Shown here: positions 25,930 to 33,150 of the stretch, piece by piece | Layout of the letters: each line of letters opens with the position of its first letter | Numbering within the stretch: the stretch's first letter is position 1 | DNA from: Candidatus Nitrosopelagicus brevis | Lineage (GTDB): Archaea > Thermoproteota > Nitrososphaeria > Nitrososphaerales > Nitrosopumilaceae | Direction of reading: 5' to 3' | Length of the DNA stretch: 64,000 bases | Assembly (NCBI RefSeq): GCF_000812185.1 | Contig: NZ_CP007026.1 | Coordinates: 811,107-875,106 of the forward strand | Made by a program: the position numbers and the translations under genes | The notes under the pieces: model-generated | Told to the model about the DNA's origin: nothing | Seen by the model: only the letters and a program-made list of their open reading frames with translations | The model's database searches: none

Positions 25930-26862
25930 CTAAGTAACGCCTCTAAGGATTTGTATTATCTTTTCTGCTATAACATTTGCAGCTAAAGACTGAGCTTCTT
26001 TTGTCTGAGCGCCCATATGAGGCGTAGAAATGAAGTTTGGTAGGCTTGCCAGCTTGTTTGAAGTAGCAGGTTCAACCTCAAATACATCCAATGCAGCCCC
26101 TCCCAGTTTACCATCCTTTAGAAATTCGTATAATGCTTCCTCATCTATTACACCCCCACGAGATGTATTGATTATGCGAGAAGTGTTTTTCATTGTGCTC
26201 ATTTTTTCAGCATTAATCAAGTGTTTCGTACTGTCCAATAATGGAACATGTAATGAGACATAATCAGAACTTGCAAGTAGAGTTCCGAGATCTGCTTTCA
26301 TCAATCCAACCTCACTTGAAAATTCTTCATCAATTGGGACTACATCATAACCAATAATATTCATGTTTAATGCTCTGGCAAGACGACCAAGTCTTTTTCC
26401 AATATTTCCTAATCCAACAATTCCCAAATATTTTCCACGTAACTCGGTACCCATCAATTCTTTTTTAATCCAATTTCCATTTCTTACTTCCCTGTCAGCT
26501 CTTGGAATTTCTCTTGCTAAGGATAACATTAAACCTAGAACTAATTCTGCAACAGCATTCATTGCACCTTCAACTGCATTAATTACACGAATGTTTTTTT
26601 CTTTAGCAGTTGTTTGATCAATATTATCTAGACCAACACCAACTCTAGCTATAATTTGACATTTGTTTGCTTTTTCAATCATGTCTTTGGTAATTTTTGT
26701 TCTACTTCTAACTATGATGACTTCAAAATTTTCAATTTTTTCTAAAATTTGGTCAGGAGTAATTTCAGGCTCGTATGTAATTTGTAATCCATTTTTCTCT
26801 AAAATTTCATTTAAGACCGGATTTACTTGATCACATATCAGGACAGATTGATTCATACTCAT
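25930..26862 (-). CDS. serA: D-3-phosphoglycerate dehydrogenase (short form)
   Basis: D-2-hydroxyacid dehydrogenase expected to oxidise 3-phosphoglycerate in serine synthesis. The NAD motif is GIVGLGNIGKRLGRLAR near 148, the catalytic Arg lies in NTSRGGVIDEEAL, and the catalytic His in FISTPHMGAQTKEAQ near 283. At 310 aa it has only the catalytic and NAD domains and lacks the ACT regulatory domain of long SerA forms. Other 2-hydroxyacids are possible substrates, but RVGVGLDNID and the serine pathway are the usual match in this lineage. Two in-frame ATGs two codons apart could start it. Confidence 0.88.
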   Translation of the reverse strand: MSMNQSVLICDQVNPVLNEILEKNGLQITYEPEITPDQILEKIENFEVIIVRSRTKITKDMIEKANKCQIIARVGVGLDNIDQTTAKEKNIRVINAVEGAMNAVAELVLGLMLSLAREIPRADREVRNGNWIKKELMGTELRGKYLGIVGLGNIGKRLGRLARALNMNIIGYDVVPIDEEFSSEVGLMKADLGTLLASSDYVSLHVPLLDSTKHLINAEKMSTMKNTSRIINTSRGGVIDEEALYEFLKDGKLGGAALDVFEVEPATSNKLASLPNFISTPHMGAQTKEAQSLAANVIAEKIIQILRGVT

Positions 26863-26941
26863 GCAACAAGCCTGAATTCATTTAATATAATGATTTTGAA
26901 AGTTGAGAATTACTAAAATTATCTGCTTACTTTAAACAAAC

Positions 26942-27037
26942 ATGGAATTTGATTTTGTTCAGATTATTCCAATTGTGTGTATTATAGCAGCAGTAGGAAT
27001 TTTTGTTGGTACCAGAATCTGGATTATGTTCAGATAG
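26942..27037 (+). CDS. tiny one-helix membrane protein (31 aa)
   Basis: The frame from ATG 26942 gives MEFDFVQII, a hydrophobic helix (PIVCIIAAVGIFVGTRIWIMF) and a final Arg. It lies in the 247-base gap between serA and nirK, which otherwise shows only AT-rich promoter-like DNA and the nirK terminator. A conserved helix with GTR at its end is typical of small respiratory-complex subunits, but nothing more specific can be said. Confidence 0.5.
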   Translation: MEFDFVQIIPIVCIIAAVGIFVGTRIWIMFR

Positions 27038-27080
27038 AGACATTTTTGATATAGTGAACCCAGTATCCACTAAAGTCAGA

Positions 27081-27100
27081 GAATAAAAGGAAAAGAGGGG
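27081..27100 (-). terminator. pyrimidine-rich terminator of nirK
   Basis: On the minus strand the DNA just past the nirK stop reads CCCCTCTTTTCCTTTTATTC, a C-then-T-rich tract without a hairpin. Archaeal polymerases terminate at T-rich tracts, so this is the likely end of the nirK message. Confidence 0.35.
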
Positions 27101-27109
27101 TATGGTGGT

Positions 27110-28531
27110 TTATCCTTGTGCTGCAGCAATTACTGCAGGGATTACTTCCCATAGAGGTAAAGCGCCGTTTTCAATAGCTGCGTTTGCAACATCATCTGTA
27201 CATAAACAGTGGACGTTCAATGCTGGGTGTGCAATTGTGTTTGCTCCTGCTGGAGGAACTGCATCGTGTGGGTTACCTAAGACACCTGCATATGAACCAG
27301 CATCTACTGCACCTTGAACTACGCCAAGGGAGGTTGCTGCTTCATTTACTGGGTCTAATGGAAGACCTGCAACGAAGATTGTTGCTGCACCACTATAGAT
27401 AGCTGCATAATCATGGTTTACTGCTGCATAAATGCCTGGTTCATCAAATACGACATCTACAATCATATTTTGTGAGCCACCGAGTAGCCATGTTTCAGTA
27501 CCTTGTGCTTGAACTCTGTTTGCTTGTGTTACTCTGTCGAGGATTTCACCGACAATGTGCCAATAGACTGGTTCGTTACCTTGATTCTCGATAAAGAATC
27601 TAACGTGTTCATCAGTTGGTACGAAGAGTAGTTGTGATTGATATTGTTTTAAGTCCATAGAATTCCATGGTTGTGCTAAGAAGATGTTCTTGTTTGCATC
27701 GCCGAACATGAGTAAGTTATGGATTCCGTTTGGAACATAACCAAATGCTTGTCCGTTAACAACAGTTTGAGATGTTGAGTGACTCATCATCTTTCCCATG
27801 TCGTAAGTACCAGCGTCAGTTAAGTACAACTGGTTGTATTGCAATTGGAACTCTAGAGCATCAGCATCATAGAATTTTTTGTCCTTTACAACTTCACCGC
27901 CTTGTAGTGCTGTTTTTTCCACCATTAGTCTTTTGTAACCATCGAGTGGGTCAACAATGGTGATACCATACATACCAGAAAGTACGTGTTGGTCCATTGC
28001 TGCAATGTTAACACCAGAGCAGTGATATTTGAAAACACCTGGAACTTCAGCAATAAAGCAGTATTCACCAGTTTCACCGATGTTTACTGCACCCATGTAA
28101 GGTTTTGATGACATTTGTGATGCATGCATGTCATTTCCGTGTTGAGTTACCTCATCACCTGGAATTGTCAATGTCATGTGAACAACGTCACCTTGTGTAA
28201 CTCTTAGTGTTGGTCCTGGGACTTGTTCACTAAAAGTCATTGCACTGTAGGTACTTCCAGTCATTGTTGGAAGATCGACACTTACACCAGTAAGGTCAAA
28301 GTTTACTACAGGTCGACCTGAGTCTAATAGGTCTGAACATGGGCCTGCTGCATATGCTTCAGGCATCATTAGTTCTAAACCGCCCATAGCAGCAACTTTT
28401 GCAAGTGGAGATGTCTCTACTTCCATTGTTGAACCTGCATTTAGAGGAGCAGTGAAAGAACTTCCGAATAGTGCGCCGCCCATAACTGCAATTGCAGCTA
28501 CGGTCATGATAGTACTATAACGTCTATTCAT
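27110..28531 (-). CDS. nirK: NirK-type copper nitrite reductase (multicopper oxidase)
   Basis: Exported two-cupredoxin-domain copper protein, abundant in ammonia-oxidising archaea, where its part in nitrite reduction to NO or in ammonia oxidation itself is debated. All ligands are visible: His131, Asp134 and His136 (HGNDMHA), His170-Cys171 (KYHCSG), His182 and Met187 (QHVLSGM), then His in EPVYWHIVGE and in AVNHDYAAI. Spacing matches type 1 and type 2 sites of bacterial NirK. The start at 28531 gives the signal peptide MNRRYSTIMTVAAIAVMGGA; the longer frame is rejected. The 473-aa protein has an added C-terminal tail with CLC. Codon use is GC-richer than neighbours, fitting high expression. 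Confidence 0.93.
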   Translation of the reverse strand: MNRRYSTIMTVAAIAVMGGALFGSSFTAPLNAGSTMEVETSPLAKVAAMGGLELMMPEAYAAGPCSDLLDSGRPVVNFDLTGVSVDLPTMTGSTYSAMTFSEQVPGPTLRVTQGDVVHMTLTIPGDEVTQHGNDMHASQMSSKPYMGAVNIGETGEYCFIAEVPGVFKYHCSGVNIAAMDQHVLSGMYGITIVDPLDGYKRLMVEKTALQGGEVVKDKKFYDADALEFQLQYNQLYLTDAGTYDMGKMMSHSTSQTVVNGQAFGYVPNGIHNLLMFGDANKNIFLAQPWNSMDLKQYQSQLLFVPTDEHVRFFIENQGNEPVYWHIVGEILDRVTQANRVQAQGTETWLLGGSQNMIVDVVFDEPGIYAAVNHDYAAIYSGAATIFVAGLPLDPVNEAATSLGVVQGAVDAGSYAGVLGNPHDAVPPAGANTIAHPALNVHCLCTDDVANAAIENGALPLWEVIPAVIAAAQG

Positions 28532-28553
28532 GTTCTTCGATGCTTGAACTAGA

Positions 28554-28562
28554 TTATATAAA
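28554..28562 (-). promoter_or_regulatory. TATA box of nirK
   Basis: On the minus strand TTTATATAA lies 23-31 bases before the nirK ATG at 28531. This places the start site at or within a few bases of the ATG, so the message is probably leaderless, as is common in these archaea. The match is the clearest promoter in the window and fits a highly expressed gene. Confidence 0.6.
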
Positions 28563-28696
28563 ACATACACTTTTTTGAGAAATCTACTAGATGTTTTCGG
28601 ATCTTAGAATATGGAATAATTTGAAAAATAATTCAAAAAAAGGGATCGGACTTGGTAATAAATTCAATTTTTATTCCTGAATGTTTTAGGGTAGAT

Positions 28697-30058
28697 GTGA
28701 AATACCGATCAGACAAAGATTCTCTGGGACCAGTAAAAATTCCTGCCGATGCATATTATGGTCCATTTACGGGAAGAGCAATCAAACAGTACAATGTGAC
28801 AGGTAGACCATCTCATCATAATTTGATAAAGTCATTTGTTATGATAAAACGCTCTGCAGCAGTTGCTAACATGAAAACTAAAGCAATCAACAAAAAACAA
28901 GGAACTATAATAGTAAAAGCCTGTGATAAGATTCTTTCAGGAAAACACATTGATCAATTTGTCGTAGACATGGTAAACTCAGGTGCCGGAACAGCGTTCA
29001 ACATGAACACTAACGAAGTAATTACAAACGTAGCACTGAAAGGATTAGGTAAGAAACAAGGTCAGTATGAATTTCTTCATCCAAATGATCATGTAAACAT
29101 GTCACAATCAAGTAACGATACATATCCTACTGCAATGCACATGGCAATACTATTTTCATTCAAAGAAATGATTCCTGTTATTGACAAATTAATAAAATCA
29201 ATTAACAAAAAGGCAAAGCAATTTTCTAAATACAAAAAACTTGGTCGTACTCATTTGATGGATGCATTGCCAGTTACACTTGGAAGTGAGTTTGCAGCTT
29301 ATGTAACCTCATTAACAAATGCTAGAAATCAGATTATTGCATCACAAAAAGAGTTGGAACAAGTTGCATTAGGCGGTACAGCTGTAGGTACAGGTGCAAA
29401 TACACCAAGAGGATACAGGAAAGCTGTAATTATCGAATTAAGTAGAGTATCAAAATTATCACTTAAACCACAGAAAGATATGCAATATGCATTACAAAGT
29501 AAATTTCCGGTTGCAAATGCATCATCTGCATTGAAAAACTTTGCAATAGAATTAGGTAAAGTCTCAAATGATGTTAGATTGATGGCATCAGGACCAATTG
29601 CAGGTTTATCAGAGCTAGGAATACCAGCAGTTCATGCCGGTTCATCAATTATGCCAGGAAAAGTCAATCCATCTTTAGCAGAATGTATGAATATGATTTG
29701 TTTTAGCGTAATAGGAAATGATACTACAGTTTCATTTGCAGCACAAGCAGGCCAGTTTGAACTTAATGTAATGTTACCAGGAATGTTGAAGGCAGTTTTA
29801 GATTCAACAGATATGCTGACAAACTTTTTGCCAATATTTTCTGCAAACCTAATTGACGGGTTAACTGCTAATCAAGCAAAACTTAGAGAGAATATTGAGA
29901 ATAGTCCTGTAATTGTAACACTGCTTACACCAAAAATTGGTTATCTCAAATCTGCAGACTTGTTCAAAGAATCTCTCAAGACAGGAAAAACAATCAGAGA
30001 ATTAGTAGTCTCGAAAAAATTAATGACAAATAAAGAAGTCAGCTCGTTGTTAGGTTAA
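28697..30058 (+). CDS. class II fumarase / aspartase family lyase
   Basis: Homotetrameric lyase that adds water to fumarate, or ammonia if an aspartase. Signatures: SGAGTAFNMNTNEVI, MSQSSNDTYPTAMH, the GRTHLMDALPVTLG region and the catalytic loop GSSIMPGKVNPSLAE. The PGK form of the loop favours fumarase over aspartase (PAK). Fumarate hydration would link succinate from the 3HP/4HB cycle to malate and oxaloacetate. The frame opens at TTG 28652, but GTG 28697 with an AGGG upstream gives the usual N-terminus (VKYRSDKDSLGPVKIP) and is preferred. 453 aa. Confidence 0.85.
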   Translation: MKYRSDKDSLGPVKIPADAYYGPFTGRAIKQYNVTGRPSHHNLIKSFVMIKRSAAVANMKTKAINKKQGTIIVKACDKILSGKHIDQFVVDMVNSGAGTAFNMNTNEVITNVALKGLGKKQGQYEFLHPNDHVNMSQSSNDTYPTAMHMAILFSFKEMIPVIDKLIKSINKKAKQFSKYKKLGRTHLMDALPVTLGSEFAAYVTSLTNARNQIIASQKELEQVALGGTAVGTGANTPRGYRKAVIIELSRVSKLSLKPQKDMQYALQSKFPVANASSALKNFAIELGKVSNDVRLMASGPIAGLSELGIPAVHAGSSIMPGKVNPSLAECMNMICFSVIGNDTTVSFAAQAGQFELNVMLPGMLKAVLDSTDMLTNFLPIFSANLIDGLTANQAKLRENIENSPVIVTLLTPKIGYLKSADLFKESLKTGKTIRELVVSKKLMTNKEVSSLLG

Positions 30059-30059
30059 G

Positions 30060-31328
30060 ATGGCAAAAATTTGGGTAGAGGCTTATGGCTGCTCTGCTAG
30101 TTATTCAGACTCTGAAATGATTTCAGGTTTGATTGTTAATGGAGGTCATACCTTAGCAGAAAATTCAGAAGATTCAGATCTTAACGTCATAGTTACTTGT
30201 TCAGTAAAAGATGCCACAGCAGATAAGATGATTCGTAAAATCATGGATTCCAGTTCAAAACCACTAGTTGTTGCAGGATGTTTGCCAAAAGCAGAAAAAA
30301 CCAAAGTGGAAAAATTTGCAGAAAATGCAAGTCTAATGGGTCCAAATTCAATTGGTAAGACACTACAAGTTATTCAATCTACACTTGATGGGAAAAAAAC
30401 CATCGCCTTAGAGGATTCGGATTTATCAAAAGTAGGATTACCAAAGATTCGTCTTAATCCAGCAGTTGGAATTGTTGAAATAGCAAGCGGATGTATGAGT
30501 GAATGTACATTTTGCCAGACAAAAATATCAAAAGGAGATTTGCAAAGTTACAGAGTAGGAGACATTGTAAGACAGGTTAAAACCGAATTAGCAGATGGAT
30601 GTTGTGAAGTATGGCTAACATCAACAGACAATGGATGTTATGGTTTTGATATTAATTCAGATTTACCAGAATTAGTAAATACTGTATCACAAATTCCAGA
30701 AAAATTCTTCATGAGAGTAGGAATGATGAATCCAATGTATATGCCAAGAATACGTGAAGGATTGCTAAAATCATTTGAAAGTAGCAAAGTTTTCAAATTT
30801 TTACATGTGCCAGTTCAAAGTGGAAGTGACAAAGTTCTAAATGACATGAAAAGAGGACATACAGCAAAAACTTTCAGAGATGTTGCACAACAATTCAGAG
30901 AGAAGTTTGGTAAATTTACTATTTCAACAGATATCATAGTTGGATTCCCAACTGAAACAGAAGAAGACTTTCAGATGACAATGCAGTTGTTAGAAGAAAC
31001 AAGACCAGATATCGGCAACTTATCAAGATATAGTCCAAGACCAGGAACAGACGCTGCAGAAATGCCACAAATCGACATGGTAGAAATGAAGAGAAGAAGC
31101 AAGTTGGCTTATGAATTAATCTGTAAAATTTCAAAAGAGAATAATGAAAAATGGATTGGTTGGAAGGGTGAAGCAGTTTTTGATGAGGAATTTGAGAATC
31201 AGAAAAGAGGTAGAAATTTTGCATACAAACCAATTTTCGTCAATGAAGAACCAAAAATCGGGGATGTCAGAACAGTAGAAATTACTGACGCCACCGTTCA
31301 TAGCCTAATTGGGAAGATTATCAGGTAA
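30060..31328 (+). CDS. MtaB/CDKAL1-type tRNA methylthiotransferase
   Basis: Radical SAM enzyme that adds a methylthio group to t6A37 in tRNAs decoding ANN codons. The N-terminal UPF0004 domain has its auxiliary cluster Cys at 11, 47 and 74; the radical SAM motif is Cys145, Cys149 and Cys152 (CMSECTFC). STDNGCYGFD, HVPVQSGSDKVL and DIIVGFPTETEEDF are family motifs, and a TRAM RNA-binding domain closes the 422 aa. The sequence fits the archaeal/eukaryotic e-MtaB branch rather than MiaB. It starts one base after the fumarase stop, implying co-transcription. Confidence 0.9.
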   Translation: MAKIWVEAYGCSASYSDSEMISGLIVNGGHTLAENSEDSDLNVIVTCSVKDATADKMIRKIMDSSSKPLVVAGCLPKAEKTKVEKFAENASLMGPNSIGKTLQVIQSTLDGKKTIALEDSDLSKVGLPKIRLNPAVGIVEIASGCMSECTFCQTKISKGDLQSYRVGDIVRQVKTELADGCCEVWLTSTDNGCYGFDINSDLPELVNTVSQIPEKFFMRVGMMNPMYMPRIREGLLKSFESSKVFKFLHVPVQSGSDKVLNDMKRGHTAKTFRDVAQQFREKFGKFTISTDIIVGFPTETEEDFQMTMQLLEETRPDIGNLSRYSPRPGTDAAEMPQIDMVEMKRRSKLAYELICKISKENNEKWIGWKGEAVFDEEFENQKRGRNFAYKPIFVNEEPKIGDVRTVEITDATVHSLIGKIIR

Positions 31329-31405
31329 AGGACTCAAGAATTTTAGATCGGAATTATAATCAAAACTAAGTAAAGAGTTTTTTATCAGAAATCGCGATAC
31401 TGTAC

Positions 31406-32350
31406 ATGACTTTCGAGATTAAAGAGCCAGTACTAGTAGTAGGGCTAGGCGGAGCAGGCATCAAATTAGCCTCAGAAATGAGAGACGTTTTAGATGCAGA
31501 TTTACTAAAAATTAGTCAAGATAAGAAAGACGTTTCAGAACACAATTCAATTCACATTTCTACAAAATCCATCATAAACCCATCAGTTCAATTGATTCGA
31601 GGTTGCGCTATGGAACAAAGTGAAAAAATTGAAGAACATATGAGCACATATGAAACAGTCATCATCATGGCAAATCTTGCAGGAAAATCAGGTGCTGCAT
31701 TAGCCCCAGTAGTATCATCAATCTGTAAAGAACAAAACAAAAATGTTCTATCATTTGCAATAATGCCTTTCAAATTTGAGAAAAATAGAATTTTCCAATC
31801 TGGAATATCATTGAAAAGATTGAGAATGAATTCAGATTCAACAATAATCATTGATAATGATGCAATATTGGATAGTAACCCAGACTTTACTGCAGAAAAA
31901 TGCTATGATGTGACAAATAATGCAATCAAATGTCTTGCAACATCAATCAAATCATCATCATTAACAGACGACACAAATATCATGTCAACATCACGCAGTA
32001 CAGAAAATATTGAAGAATCAGTAAAAGATTCAATCAAAATGTTATACGAGGATGCACCACCAAATAGCATCAAACGTTCTATGTTGTACGTTTATGGAGC
32101 AGATAAAATTCCAGTTGGAGTAATTAATTCAATTTCAAATATACTTGGAGGTATTTTTGATGAAGAAAATTCTCAAGTGGATATGTCAACATCTGGAAAT
32201 ACAAACGTCGTTTTGTTAAGTGCAATTGCAGGAGAAACACGCTTTGACAAATATGATCCATTAGGAGTTATTTCAAAAGATAAAACATTAGACTGGGATG
32301 AACCAGAAACTAGTTTTAACTGTGAATTAGATTTACCACAAATAGAGTAA
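31406..32350 (+). CDS. divergent FtsZ/tubulin-like protein
   Basis: A 314-aa protein with the outline of an FtsZ GTPase domain: VLVVGLGGAGIKLAS at 10-23 (T1), MANLAGKSGAALAPVVSSI near 88-106 where T4 should be, AIMPFKFEKNR (T5) and TIIIDNDAIL (T6). The T4 GGGTGTG signature is replaced by LAGKSGAA, and no NxDxxD T7 loop is found, so GTP hydrolysis is not expected. Thaumarchaeota divide with Cdv proteins, and such FtsZ relatives have no clear division role. The acidic C-terminus ends in short LDLPQIE. Function unknown; membrane or scaffold roles are open. Confidence 0.75.
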   Translation: MTFEIKEPVLVVGLGGAGIKLASEMRDVLDADLLKISQDKKDVSEHNSIHISTKSIINPSVQLIRGCAMEQSEKIEEHMSTYETVIIMANLAGKSGAALAPVVSSICKEQNKNVLSFAIMPFKFEKNRIFQSGISLKRLRMNSDSTIIIDNDAILDSNPDFTAEKCYDVTNNAIKCLATSIKSSSLTDDTNIMSTSRSTENIEESVKDSIKMLYEDAPPNSIKRSMLYVYGADKIPVGVINSISNILGGIFDEENSQVDMSTSGNTNVVLLSAIAGETRFDKYDPLGVISKDKTLDWDEPETSFNCELDLPQIE

Positions 32351-32356
32351 TAATTT

Positions 32357-32944
32357 TTATTCTTTAGATTTTGGCTTTGATTCTTTAGCTTTTGGCTTTG
32401 GTTTTTCTTCTTTTGGTTTTGATTCTTTAGCTTTTGGCTTTTCTTCTTTTGGTTTTGATTCTTTAGCTTTTGGCTTTGGTTTTTCTTCTTTTGGTTTTGA
32501 TTCTTTAGCTTTTGGCTTTGGTTTTTCTTCTTTTGGTGCTACTTCTTTTGGTGCTACTTCTTTTGGTGCTACTTCTTTGAGGGTTTCCTCTGTAACTTCA
32601 ATTGCATCAGGATCATCAGTTTGTGGTTCAACTTTTTGTTTGATCTCAGGAGATTTCTTGGAATCTTTTTCATCAGATTCTACATCGTCTTCATAATTAG
32701 TAACTAAAATGTAACCATCATCAGTTTTTGTCATTTTGACACGAATCTTACGTGGAGGGCTTCTAACACCTTTAGACCAAATCAAATGAGCTACTTCTTC
32801 ATCAATTTTAATTTCCTGAGTTTTCATATGCTTTCGGGCAAATTCACGGATCATGTTAATTGCTCTAACTGCACGATGTTGACTTTGAGAAAGAAGTACT
32901 TTTCCTAGAGGAATTGTATAAACACGTTCAAGTTCTTGAGACAA
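32357..32944 (-). CDS. rpl31e: ribosomal protein L31e with long repeat tail
   Basis: Residues 1-85 are L31e (VYTIPLGKVLLSQSQHRAV, then AINMIREFARKHM, IDEEVAHLIWSKGV, PPRKIRVKM), a protein near the peptide exit. Residues 86-195 are added: an acidic linker, three KEVAP copies and about four copies of a Lys/Glu/Pro unit containing KPKAKESKPKEEK. The tail is low in complexity and presumably disordered. The start is TTG directly after the rpl39e stop codon, with no spacer, so the two genes are coupled; no better start exists. The pair converges on the FtsZ-like gene. Confidence 0.9.
   Translation of the reverse strand: MSQELERVYTIPLGKVLLSQSQHRAVRAINMIREFARKHMKTQEIKIDEEVAHLIWSKGVRSPPRKIRVKMTKTDDGYILVTNYEDDVESDEKDSKKSPEIKQKVEPQTDDPDAIEVTEETLKEVAPKEVAPKEVAPKEEKPKPKAKESKPKEEKPKPKAKESKPKEEKPKAKESKPKEEKPKPKAKESKPKSKE
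32363..32577 (-). repeat. in-frame tandem repeats in the rpl31e tail
   Basis: Two arrays join here. Nearer the C-terminus, 42-base units (one shortened to 36 by loss of a Pro-Lys pair) encode KPKEEKPKPKAKES four times. Next to it, three 15-base units encode KEVAP. Units within each array are nearly or fully identical at DNA level, pointing to recent slippage. Confidence 0.9.
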
Positions 32945-33103
32945 CTATCCAACCTCCACATCAGTTCTACGCCATGCTCTAGCCTTTGGATTTGTTCTGA
33001 CTGAACGTTTGGTCTTTAGAATAACCCATGCTGGAACGGCAGATGCTTGTTTTTGTTTCTTGATTAATCTGATTTTTCTACCAGAGTGTTTTCTAGCTGC
33101 CAT
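32945..33103 (-). CDS. rpl39e: ribosomal protein L39e
   Basis: Small basic large-subunit protein of the exit tunnel, 52 aa, below the size usually listed. It begins MAARKHSGRKIRLIKKQ, with the conserved VPAWVILKTKRSVRTNPKA and the closing RAWRRTDVEV. The stop codon abuts the TTG start of rpl31e, the classic archaeal L39e-L31e pair. A TATA-like TTTAAAAAG lies about 27 bases before its ATG, so the pair has its own promoter inside the methionine-synthesis side of the cluster. Confidence 0.95.
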   Translation of the reverse strand: MAARKHSGRKIRLIKKQKQASAVPAWVILKTKRSVRTNPKARAWRRTDVEVG

Positions 33104-33150
33104 AAAGTTTCGAACAAATTTTCCTCTTTTTAAATCAAGCGTGATTTTTA

